Of a stretch of 64,000 nt of DNA, positions 1 to 10,296 are shown piece after piece. Below the pieces are notes generated by a model. It worked only from the letters and a program-made list of their open reading frames with translations, was not told where the DNA came from and ran no database searches. The position numbers were made by a program, and so were the translations under genes. Source of the stretch: Amoebophrya sp. A120 (taxonomy: Eukaryota > Sar > Dinophyceae > Syndiniales > Amoebophryaceae); the NCBI GenBank assembly GCA_905178155.1, contig CAJINV010000017.1, positions 1,534,269-1,598,268 on the forward strand, in the 5' to 3' direction. Positions within the stretch are counted from its first letter, which is position 1, and every line of letters begins with the position of its first letter.

Positions 1-739
1 ATACTTTCTACGCATAGACACGCCTTCTAGAGCTCCAAGAACCAAAAGTAGAAGCACAACAGATGAACTTTCGAGCTTATCATGTGTGTACTGTTTCAGT
101 TTCTGTTTCGCATTCGCAGGCGATTGGCGACCCGTAAACGAGGATGCTAAAGCTGCCGTATGTTTCTTGTGTAACCATAGCGAGGCCCTCGTGGCTTGTT
201 GTCTTCATAAAAAAAGCAATCACCTCACTGGAGGTCCGCAGTCGCAGCGTGTTCGTGCAGCTTCGCCAGTGATGCAAAAAAGAGTCCCTATAATTGGCTC
301 TTGTGCTCCAGGCACAGTAGTTCGCTACACTGTCATTTTCGATATCGGGCAGCCTTTCTAAGTGCGCTTGCGTGAGAAACAAATGAACGCCTTCTCGTAC
401 TGTCATCGACAGAATGCAGCTCACACCATCCTTGTGATATTCGATCCACCTCCGGTTCCGGTACCGATTCCAGTGTAATTGCAATGGATCCACCGTGGCG
501 CGGTATTGTTCGCACGCGCATGTATATCTGGTCCGTTTTCCACGACTGATTCGAGTAAAAACTTTTTCTTTTGTGGACGTGGAGGATTTCAAAAAAAAAA
601 AAGTTTATTTCATGTATTCATCGCTAGAGCAGATGCAGATACACCAGTAAATACAACTGATACCCGAGCAGCACATTCTCGCGCATAGATACTTAAACGT
701 ACATACTCACACTCTTTTCCTGCTTACACTCACAAAAAG
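1..739. other. Spacer upstream of the IPPK gene
   Basis: No gene can be supported here. The minus strand is open for about 170 codons (592 to 80) but has no ATG at its start, no recognisable motif and no neighbour on that strand. A run of A at 590-602 lies in the middle. The last 60 bases before the ATG at 740 are pyrimidine-rich with several AG dinucleotides, which would suit a trans-splice acceptor, but this cannot be shown from the sequence. Confidence 0.4.
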
Positions 740-3608
740 ATGTTGTCGGGCCCGATTTTTTTCAAAAAGTATCTGTCTGCAAAAAGATGGTGGAGTCGCC
801 AACTCCATCGGCAGATTCGAAGAGCACTACTGGGCGGGTCTTCGCATCATGGTTCACCCTCGCTGTGCGCTGACGCCGGCGGTAGCGCCTCACAGGTAAT
901 GGCATCTCACGAACGCCAGGTGCGGATGTATCACAGCCTCGCGGACGAGAATCCAGCAGATTGCCTCGCGGGTTTGAGATCACATACAGTGCCAGCCTCA
1001 GCGCTCTCTAGAGGGTTGACCGGCGTAGGAACCGTTGCAGGCAGGAGCACAGCGTCCTCCTCCAGGTCAACATCATCATCATCATCATCATCATGCCCGA
1101 GTGACGTCGTTCATAAAACCGGGAAGACGATGAGTCGTCAAAATCCACCAGCACGACAAGACCACGACCGCTACGAAAATCCCGATCCGCAAGAAGCCGG
1201 GATCACGGGCACGGCCTTGACGATTGGAGTCGTGTCCGCGTTGTGTTACGCGGTCGCGTCCGTGGTGTCCTTTTCATCATCTTCGTCCTCCTCGAAGAGT
1301 GCAAAAAGGTCAAGTTCCGCAGGGGACGATCGCAGCGCCAGAGGCGGAAAAAATACCGAAGTTCCCGCAGACAGCACGTCGCCCAGAATATCGCCACTGC
1401 CGCTTGCCAATCCGGAGGACGACCCTGAGAACTACGACTTCGTTGCCAAAGGCAGCATGCATTTTGTCTACCGCCTGAAGCAGGATATTAAAGGTCGTGA
1501 CGCAACCTCCTCCAACACCGTGCTTCGCGTCCGGAAGAACAGTCAGCAACAAGCGTTTTACGACGAGGAATTTCGACGGAGGGTTGTCAGATCGCTCTTC
1601 CCCGATTGCAACGTGCAGGTGCCGGAGATTGTATTAGCTTCGCCCGAGTTTCTGACCAGACTGGTCGAGCGAACGAGGGCGGCAGACAGTGCTACCTTCT
1701 CAGTAGAAGATGGAACTACAGCCAAGTCTTCTACAAACTCGGGCAGCTTGGCGTCATCTTCTTCATCCAAGAACGGAGATGATCTCATCCCGGTTTCTAA
1801 GCTCCGCGACGCAACCAGAACGTCCGCGTTAAGGAACACAAAATCTACTTCCGTGCTCACGATCGAGATCAAGCCCAAGTGCGGGTTGCAGGAGATCGAG
1901 ACGCTGCCGACGCGGTTCGAGATGCTGCAGTACCAGAAACTGCGGAACGGGGAAATCAGCCGAATCACGAGATATAATCCCGTCCAGATGTTCAAACCCA
2001 GGACGGCGGCCCGGGCGTTGCAAAACCTTTTCGACGAACCCCAGAATTTTCTGAAGGTGTTTCTCGACGGAAAATTGCTGTTCGGGGAGGAGCTGTTGCG
2101 AGGTAGTCCGACCGACAATACCGAATTAGATTCGAATCTTCACGACAATCTGATCGTGGATTTAGCCCGGGAAGCGGGGAAGGCTTTGAAAATATCGGGT
2201 GCGGGTGAAGGATCTACTGCTAGCGGACTTCCATCCGCGAAATCAGAGTTCCTTCTTGACCTCGTCCAGCAGGTCGTACAAGCGGACCCCGCTTGGCAAC
2301 GCATCCTCCACGTGCAGGCGTTCGCGGCCGGGCGAACCGCCGAATACGCCAACGAATTGCTCTATGGATGTGTTAGGATCGAAATCGTCAAAGTTGAAAT
2401 AGTTTGCCATGCATAAAAATGCAACGCAAAGATTGTCTCTATTGCAGAGGACGCAAGGGAGACAGATTGTAAGCCTTTTGAGAGGTAGAAAAAGAGCTGC
2501 TAAAGTAGCATGACAAAAGGAAAAGGCGCCGCCCTTACCCAAACAGCATGACAAACTGGATTTAGGTTCTAAGTTGTGCCCAAGTTTGTCATGCGCCACT
2601 TAGAAACTGGGCTTTCAACTGGCATCCATTTCATGCATGGCAAATTATTTCGACTTTGTCGATTTCGAACCTGACAGATCCATATACTCGAGCACTTGCA
2701 GCGGACGAAGACAAGCACGAGGAACATGATTCTTTCTGTCGACGACTACGCGGCTGCTTTACAAGCGTCCTATCCTGAGTAAAAACGTACCCACGCCAGA
2801 GTTGTAATGCAGATTTGCAAAGACAGGAAGACTTGTAATGCGCATCCCCTGGAGAGCCATTTCCAGTCGTGTTTTGGAATTTGTGATGCTTTGAACAGGA
2901 TGAGCAGCTGGATTTGTGATGCGGCTGCACTTGCTAACCTGCGCTACACTTTAGAGTGCAACTTGTCATGCGTGACTCACAAAACTCCTAGGTTTGTGTT
3001 GCAAAATCCCCATCCTGACTCTGGTGTGGGTACGTTTTTACTCAGGATGCGTCCAAATTTCGTCCCTTTCTGCCCGACGAGAGCGGGATGCGGCTCAGCG
3101 AGCGCGAGGGGCGAAAACTCGTGGAGCAGACGAAGAGGAGCGAATTTTTACCGGGGGAAAGGCAGTTTTCGCAGGCCTCGCAAACGGATTTGGAGAAACA
3201 GATCGTGGCGTACATTTGCAGGTATAATATGACTGTTGGTGTTGCTTCTTGTTGTAAATGGTACTGAATTTTTCATTTAGCATGACTTTCGTATAAAACT
3301 GCAACGGGTCGCTGTGAACATACAAAGCGGCATGAAGATGATGCTATTCCAATTTTCTCCTCGCCCATACCAGGTTCCTGCTCGGCCGCATGGCCATGGA
3401 TTTGAGCGTGATGATGAATTTCGTACACGCCGACGTGGAAAATCTGGAGCCTCTGCGCAAAGCGGGTTTCCGCCCGTTGCGCGGACAGATCTGGTACCGG
3501 CTGACTCTGGTCGATACGGATTCTAAGCCGTTGGACCGGTTACCAACGTATTCCAGGCAGCTGGCGGAGTACGAGAGACTCTGGAAAGGGATGCCGGGTG
3601 GCGGATAG
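740..3608 (+). CDS. IPPK: Inositol-pentakisphosphate 2-kinase (IPK1/IPPK family)
   Basis: Predicted to phosphorylate Ins(1,3,4,5,6)P5 at the 2-position to give phytic acid (InsP6). Exons 740-2362, 2690-2770, 3055-3221 and 3374-3608 join into one frame of about 701 residues. After a Ser-rich, probably disordered N-terminus of about 230 residues, a glycine-rich nucleotide loop (GSMHFVYRL, about 236) starts the kinase fold. The family-defining EIKPKCG lies near 375, followed by RFEMLQYQK and a GEIS..TRYNP segment. The last exon has FLLGRMAMDLSVMM, matching the family's FL.A.TAKD.S.M. block, then WYRLTLVDTDSKP, matching the C-terminal DLD.KP strand. The first two interruptions are introners and the third is a GT-AG intron of phase 2. 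The match of the last exon to conserved blocks supports the joins. The long N-terminal extension is unusual for the family. Family assignment is firm; substrate is inferred from the family. Confidence 0.87.
2363..2684. mobile_element. Introner 1 (TIR type tatggatg)
   Basis: A 322-bp element inside the IPPK coding sequence. Imperfect terminal inverted repeats of about 50 bp run inward from 2363 and from 2684 (tatggatg...catccata-like ends; long shared cores around gaaatcg.caaag and tttgccatgcat). Flanking 5-bp repeats are tgctc (2358-2362) and tactc (2685-2689). Removing the element plus one repeat joins codon CTC to GAG in frame. Confidence 0.82.
2771..3049. mobile_element. Introner 2 (TIR type tatcctgag)
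   Basis: A 279-bp element in IPPK. The ends tatcctgagtaaaaacgt and acgtttttactcaggat are inverted repeats that extend over about 35 bp. The flanking 5-bp repeat is cgtcc (2766-2770 and 3050-3054). Internal copies of tttgtgatgc/cttgtcatgc are present. A second member of the same type lies at 53352-54213. Confidence 0.85.
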
Positions 3609-4720
3609 GAGTGAGAAAGTGGATTGCTGTGGCGCTGGTCTACTTGATGCTGCGAGGAGGAGCTGACAAGTTCAATGAAGCGCATTTTTTGCGATGGTGA
3701 GAGTGATCAAGAAAACACCTACTTCAAGTGAACAGTACTTCGAATCCGCATGCTAGCGCAACAAGCCACTTTTTTGTTGGATGTGATGTCCCCATGCAAA
3801 TCACGAGTCTTGAAGTTTCACGCTGTTTCGCACAGCACCAATGGCACTACGAGATAAAACACGTATGCGCATACTTACAGTAGACGAATACCACTAAAAG
3901 AGCCGAGTCGTGGAGAATGTTGGAGCGTGTTCACGTGCTAGCTGACTGTGCTAGGCAATGATATACACAGCGAATTCAAAATATACGTATGTATCAAAGT
4001 CAAACGAAACATAGAGAGTAGAGTACGAGAGCTGGCGAGCGCACCAAAAAAAAGCAAAAATGCAAACCTGAGTGTAATGATGTTTCTGTTTCAGAAGTTT
4101 CATCTCCGACTTGGCGAAAGCGCCTATGTAATGTGTAGTTTTTCTTGCTGACTCACACATGTCGCCATGACCCCCCTGCCAGACCTAAACGAGTGACTCG
4201 CTCAAGATGATTTTTATCTTTGAAAGTAGGCCTGCCCATCTCAATCTCGAACGCCATAAGTAAGAAGCAGTAGCTCCCAGTAGTACCACTAAGAATCTTC
4301 TTAATCTTCTTCTTTGAAGAGCGTCATATATAAGTTTCATCAACCAAGAGAGAAGATTTACTGCTATCTAAATTCTTCATGCTCGGCATCCTGTTTCTTC
4401 TCGTTCTTTGTTTGAGCCATCTTGTCAACGGCGATAGCGAGAGAAAGGCCTCAGACGAAGCAGGAGCCACCAGCACGGCTAGAAACTCTAGTCCACAAAC
4501 ACGAAACTCCCTCTCCCCGAGGACTAGCTCAACTAGAGAAAGAACAAGAGGCATGAGATAGTCGTGCTGGTGTACAACTAGACTAGTAGGTGTCGCGCCA
4601 AAGTGTTCCTGAAAGTAGATTTTCCATACTAGATTAGTTTGCCCTGTTGCCCCCTCCTCTTTTCTCCCACACACAACTTCTACGCCCTTTTTTCTTTACC
4701 GAACTAGAGAGCCCTAAGTC
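3609..4720. other. Intergenic spacer
   Basis: AT-richer than the flanking exons. Small open frames (for example 3948-4151 +) lack recognisable content. I see no RNA gene or clear repeat. Confidence 0.4.
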
Positions 4721-5902
4721 ATGTCCGCCGCCGCCTCGATCCGTACTTCGGTCCGGCAAACCCGGTTCTTCGCGACCACAGTGAAGCGCGCCGTTGACGC
4801 CCCGGCGCGGATCGAACTGAAGATGGGCGTAGGGCTTCGGAACCGGCGGCCGAAGGTATGGGACGGCACGGGGGAGGTGAACAGGTTGAAACCGGTGTAC
4901 TCGAAAGACCAAGTGAAGGAGTGGCGAGAAACCTTCAAAATGCCCAAGCTGCAGCATTCGCTGGGCAGACCGAGCTACAGTGACGACGACATATTAACTT
5001 GGAGAGCGGTCTTTGACAAGTATAACAAAGATCGTTGGACTGTTCGACAACTCTCGAACTACTGTAGACGGATCGAAATCGAATTGACTTTCCAAAACAG
5101 GTGCAGGCGTTTAAGTAGTGCACCTCAGTGCCACTGTCAACTACACGCTAGTGATTACTTATGTTGACCCCGTCCTCTTCGAAGTAAACATCGAACAAAT
5201 ATTAACTCAGGTACTGCAGTGGGCAATCCGGACAGATCAACCTGACAAACTTTCAGAAGCTACTGCAGGAAAAGTACCCCGACATTCCGGAGAAGGAACT
5301 TCCTTCGCTCGTCATGCGACACTGGAAGCAGTTCGATTTGGACGGGAACAACTTTATCGATTTCGGCGAGTTCTGCAAGGTGTCCTTCAAAGTGGACGTG
5401 TCCAGGATGCGGGAGTCGATTTTTGACGGCGGGAACAAGGAGAAAATGAAGGAAATTTTCTTGAAGTACCAAGAAGACGGCTACATAACGGAGACCGGCC
5501 TGTTTCAAATGATGGAAGACTACCGGTTCACCTGCGCAACCACGAGCGATTTGCGAAAGTTGTTGAGCCTGATTGACTATCCATTGCAAATTATGTCTGG
5601 GTCTAGAAGACGAGCGCAGGTTTGTCATGCTCAGCCAGCATGACTCTCAAGTCTGTCATGCAGGTTATGCAAAAGCCCCGACTTTCTGTCATGCAAAAAC
5701 CAACGTACTTTGTCAACACACAACACGTAGCAAGTCAGAAACTTGTCATGCCGAGCCGTCACTTGTGGCCTCCTCATGATTTGCCTCTCAGCGTCACAAG
5801 TTTCCAGACCCAGACACTTTTACAGTCCACATTTACAAGGACAAGGACAACATGCTGTCGGAGCTGGATTTTGAGTCCTGGGCAAAATCCGAAAAAGACT
5901 GA
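4721..5902 (+). CDS. EF-hand protein with mitochondrial-type N-terminus
   Basis: A calcium-binding protein of unknown role. Exon 1 starts at ATG 4721. The first 30 residues are rich in Arg, Ser, Thr and Ala with no acid, as in mitochondrial presequences. An intron lies between about 5030 and 5235, its exact ends unresolved; one join uses the imperfect repeat tactgtag/tactgcag (5060, 5212). The next exon runs to 5577 and contains a canonical loop, DLDGNNFIDFGE, with acidic or Asn residues at positions 1, 3, 5, 9 and 12. An introner (5578-5831) follows. Removing it joins ...SLID to KDKDNMLSELDF, which rebuilds a second EF-like loop (DKDKDNMLSELD, Asp in place of Glu at position 12). The frame stops at 5902. 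Partial sequence before the first loop (FDKYNKD...INLTNF) may be a third, degenerate hand. The EF-hand is certain; localisation is a guess from composition. Confidence 0.75.
5578..5831. mobile_element. Introner 3 (TIR type tatcaaatg), reversed relative to 54529
   Basis: A 254-bp element whose left end carries ...atgtctgggtct and whose right end carries ttccagacccagacactttt. Flanking repeats are ttgac (5573-5577) and tttac (5832-5836). Its reverse complement is closely similar along its length to the element at 54529-54780, sharing for example atcatgaggaggccaca and agcatgacaagtttctga. It is therefore the same family inserted in the other orientation. Confidence 0.8.
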
Positions 5903-6941
5903 AAATTGATGATCTTCAGAGGAGTACTGTTTGATGTATTTGGTGGCGTGCAGCTGCATTCGCATTCTTTTTCTATGAATAAAACGAATGCTGCGCACAG
6001 TCTACTGGTAAGACACTGTTTCAGAAACTGCAAAAATTCTATACGATCATTTTGGTGCTGGTACTGGATCCCCCTCGTCGTGGTGTCGTGAGCAGAACGA
6101 CAGCAGAACATAAGCGATTTTGCTGGATCAAATCTGTGTCTTTAGAACTCTTATATTTTCCACCGGCTCAGGATCTTCGATATGTGGCGTTTCATTGCGG
6201 AAAACGAAACTAAAAAATACTCGTTGCCTTCAGTCGCATATGCAGGAGCCGTGCAGTAGAATAGATACTTTGCGATGATGTACTGACTTTCGAACGAGCA
6301 GAAGAAAGTAGTGCAGCGGCACAACACCAAAGATCAACGTGTAAACAAAGATAATTTCTGTACTATCTTGGTTACAGCTCTAAAATAAAATATTGGAAGC
6401 GCGTTTGATCCACAGGATTACCTTCTATAAGGAAAGAAGGAGTTTTCTGATGGCGAAAACGGAAAGGATGAAGATAAAAATCGTATAGGTCATCAAGGCT
6501 TGAAATCAAGATGGAAAATGAAAGAGACACGTTGTCAATTGAAGGTAACTGTAATTGACACCGCAAGGCTAAGGTTAACAGAAAACGGTTGCAACCCTCG
6601 ATGCCTTCATCCGGAGAATTCCATTCGAACAGACACAGGGAAATGTATGTACGTTGTTTTCGTGGTATTTTTTCCAGTGCTTGGCTTGTCCACAACAAAC
6701 AGACGTCCTATGGTTAGGTTAAGAAAGAGATAGCTTAGTAGATAGAAGCTGGCTATAGAGTTTTCCTCCTCCTCTTCCTTTTTCCAGATAGGATTCTTAT
6801 TCTTTCTCTTTGCGATCATCGTGCCAGTTTGTTTTTCATCTCGTAGTGATCATCCCTGTGGAAGATCAATCGGTTGTCTTGCTCTTATCTTAATCTTCGC
6901 ACCAGAACAAGCACAATAAGCGTACCTTCCCTATAAAAAAA
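5903..6941. other. Intergenic spacer with dispersed-repeat copy 1
   Basis: No supported gene. The segment at about 6385-6640 resembles 9380-9640 on the same strand (listed separately). Confidence 0.45.
6508..6640 (+). repeat. Dispersed repeat, copy 1 core
   Basis: Shares ordered blocks with 9511-9640: agatggaa, gagacacg(t/c)tgtca, caccgcaagg, cagaaaa.ggttg, cctcgat.gc.ttcatc and a final aattcca.tcga.cag. Weaker similarity extends upstream to about 6385. Both copies are intergenic and in the same orientation, with no protein frame in common. They could be old transposon remnants, duplicated regulatory DNA or a structured RNA. Confidence 0.6.
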
Positions 6942-8192
6942 ATGCAAAGCTTCGCCCAAGACGTAGCAGGTGGTGGCCAGCCACTGCCACAGGTACCACT
7001 AGTATCACGGAACAACGACAGAAAGTTAACAAAAACTGCTCCACGACAAGCACTATCCTTTGTCAGCGATAAAATCGCAGCAAGAAGAACAAGCGCTACC
7101 CTAAAAGGTCAAATAAGAGATCTACGTGCACCACCTTCCAGCGAGCATGCCGTGCGCCTGGCATTTCTGCGGTATTGTGGCGCCCCCCCCTTCACGCGGG
7201 GGGGGGGGGGGCGTGGAGACGCGCAGGACGAGGCGCTGCTCTGCTCGCGGTTTTTTTTGTCTCTCGCGCTTTTGGCGCTGTGTTAAGCAAGAACCACGAC
7301 CACACTGCACATTTCCCGTATGCCGGCGCAGCGACCGCGATGAGCGATTTGCCGTATTAAGTATTGCTATGCTTCTATTTCCACGCCTATAGAGTTGCCC
7401 TTCCCCTTGCACAGCCAAGGTCGCCGACCACTATTGCAGCGAGGCCCGGTATTTCTGCAGTCAGGAATCTTTGGAACCGCTTTGGAAGGAAATAATCCGA
7501 CGGCCCGCCGGGCTGCAGCGAAGATGAATGCACAGCATCACGACCAGAGCGTGTCGCACAAAGTCGAAGGCGGGTGGTCGTCAGGCTACGAGGCCGGCGG
7601 AGAGGCCGCAAAGACGTCGACAAGCAGCGCCAAGATGAAAGCGCTTTCGGAAAGCCACGCCGACGCCGAGCTGAACAATGCGGACTACCTTGAGGCATTA
7701 TACTCGCAGCAGCTCTACTGTCTCGCAAGTGCGCCATTTGGTATTAAGACGCTTCCACGTCGTTGTCAAGGGAGGCGCGGGCGGTTCCACACGAGTTCTA
7801 CAGCAGATAGTGAGGCTCCCCCTGCTGGGGGGCTGCGGAGGGTTGAGGCCTGCCCATACCTCGGAAGTTTGGGCATACCAAGCTCGCAGGAACCTAGCGA
7901 GCAGCGTGCCCCGTGCATCTTTTTCAGCGAGGCAGAGCCGGCGCCGTCGTCGTTAGACAGCGGGAGCGGCTCTCGTGCTGGTGATGAATGCAGCAACGTT
8001 ATCCCGCCGATGAGGACATACCAGGGGCAGGGAGCTGCAGGAGACGGAGACTCCGACAGCGAGCCAGGCTTTCTATTAGGGCTGCGCTCCGGCTTCAGCA
8101 GGGCGACCAGTTGCGGCAGCCGCAGCGATTTTGGCGCAGCAGAACCGCCAACATCGGGCTCCTGTCACGCTACCGCGTGTTCCGGGGTTTAG
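6942..8192 (+). CDS. Possible gene of unknown function, two exons
   Basis: Weakly supported. An ATG at 6942 opens about 80 codons of ordinary composition before a run of C and G (7184-7213, C-run then G-run) that may disrupt the frame. A second open stretch in the same frame runs from about 7395 to a stop at 8192; its first ATG is at 7525. The protein would be rich in Ser, Ala and Gly with no domain I recognise. GC content is higher than in the flanking spacers, which is the main argument for coding. An intron between about 7190 and 7400 would be needed. It could equally be two unrelated open frames. Confidence 0.3.
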
Positions 8193-10296
8193 AAGTACTC
8201 GGCTTCTTCGGTAAAAAAGGTGTGAGTGTCGAATGCCAGTGGAAATGAGAATAACTGTATCGAGCACACACGAAACCCGATTACAGTAAGTTGCAGAACC
8301 TAGTAACAAGGAAACGTGGACCACACGACCGCCAGCGTGAGTCACTCGCGAGTACGAACCGGGCAGAAGTAGAAAGAAAGAATAATAGAAAATATGATGA
8401 TTTACAGTAATTAACCCTGCGGAGTGCCAGCTATGGAGTGCTTTTTGTGTTTTGTTCTTTTCGAAGACTCCCACTGGTACTAGCACAAGAGCTCCAAATT
8501 CGATTTCGAACTCAAATAAATATAAATGACAAACCACAGAAGTCAAGATATAGTGACTCTCTCTCTCGAGATATAAGACCGATAGGGTTGTAGTCTCGCG
8601 AGATTTTCTCGTGAATAAATTGCAAATTGTAAACTGTGCCTGTAGTTGTGCAACAAACACAAACACAAACTCAAACTACAACATGTATGATACGCACCAC
8701 CTCCTCCTGGGCCTCTACTGCCTTCTTTAAATTTTTTCCAATTTTACCTGCCTTATGTAGGAGGACCATGCATTTGTATGTTGAATGTGACCGTGCGACG
8801 AGAAGTGCTGCCTGCACATGGGCCGGTCTTTTCGATATTATGCCTGACTTCTTCTCTTGACTATGCACCACTACGACCACCACAAAAATGGGAGGCAAGA
8901 TTTGGACTCCCAGTTACCTACCAACAACTACGAGCTTGTCAAAATACCCTTTGCCGTGCAACATCGAATCTGACCTCTTTTAGGGTCGTCGTGTTGACCA
9001 TAGGCAGTATGAGTTTACGATGGTGCTGGAGATCTCCCAACAAAATTTTACCGCCAAAATATTAGTTTTCTAAAAGTGCTTCGCTTTGCTTTTTTTTTGT
9101 TTTTTCTTTATGTGTGCACTGCAACTGTTCTAGTTCTACCTCGTCACGAGCGAGGATTCGCAAGAAACGCACTGACTTGCGAGTGCTTTCCGAAACACTA
9201 CTCGGCTCGACTTGACTGGACTTGCGTTGCATCCAGGCGAGCTACGACATCGAAACAAAAGGAAGATTTAGATACTATCGTTTAGAGCTACTAGAGGAGT
9301 ACTACTACTCAAAATAAAAATATGTCCCTACTGTAGGGAAGAAACGAACGAGAAAAGCAACAAAGAGTGCTCTAATGTAAAAACTTAGAATCGCGCTTGG
9401 CGTCCCTTCTACATCTACACGGAAAAAAACAGATTTCTCTTGGAGAAACGAACAGCAAAGGATAAAGAAGGTAAAGTCAACATGAAGACTTCAAAGAAAG
9501 GCTGATTTAGCAGATGGAAGACGGAAGAGACACGCTGTCATCTCGAGGTAGCTGCCACCGCAAGGTAAGCAGAAAAAGGTTGTCCTCGATCGCTTTCATC
9601 AAGATAATTCCAGTCGAGCAGCCTTGTTTTGGACAGCACACGTGAGTAAGTATTGCGTTCGTGTCATTTTTGCGATATATTGGGATTGTTTGCCATGCTC
9701 GTCGCAGCCCGCTTTACATCACGCGGTAAGTTGTCAGCCGCCGTCTTAATTCCGACGCGTGTAGTGGAAAGATGCATCGAGTTGATGTGATCAAAGGTGA
9801 TCGTTTTTCTCTGAAGAGGATGTTTGCTTTACAGCAATAATGTCACTCTCGTGTCAACTATTTTTCATCTGGACCGCCGTCGTGATCTTGGCCCAAAGCA
9901 GCGCATTTTTCGGATCTGAGACAATCTTCTGATTACGCAACGCAACCACGACTGACCAAGATCCTCTGCATGATTTTGTATGATCAAGTACAAGATCAAA
10001 AGCAAAATAGATAGAGATACACCCGTGTCGCATCAGTGTGTTAATTCTTGTTTTGCCTTTTTATTTTTTCGAACTCTTCTATGTTAGTCTTCACCTTCAG
10101 ACGATGGTGCATGCAGCAAGGGATGTTTGATAGCAACCAAGTTCATCGGTGTTAAGCGGATTTTTATCTGACCCGTTCAATTTTTTTTCTTAGAATTGAA
10201 GTTCGTTTGTATTCCCCAGCCGGTTCTGAGTCTTCATCCTCGATTTGTTCATCCGTTCAGTTGATAGCGACAACATCAAGACGTCGCAAGGACACT
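8193..10296. other. Intergenic spacer with dispersed-repeat copy 2
   Basis: About 2.1 kb without a convincing gene. Short open frames at 8636-9285 have no recognisable content. The only structure I see is the second copy of the dispersed repeat at about 9380-9640. Confidence 0.45.
9511..9640 (+). repeat. Dispersed repeat, copy 2 core
   Basis: Partner of 6508-6640, about 3 kb away in the same orientation, with ordered shared blocks and small indels between them. The two copies flank the doubtful gene at 6942-8192. Confidence 0.6.

Noticed and set aside
80-592. A 170-codon minus-strand open frame
   Set aside because: It has no ATG at its start, no recognised motif and would be the only minus-strand gene; a chance frame or an exon of something unseen cannot be told apart.
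1065-1095. Trinucleotide (tca)n run as a regulatory repeat
   Set aside because: It encodes a serine run in the IPPK N-terminus and needs no further explanation.
5060-5219. First intron of the EF-hand gene as a twelfth introner
   Set aside because: A direct repeat (tactgtag/tactgcag) is present, but the ends are not TAT...ATA and inverted repeats are not convincing.
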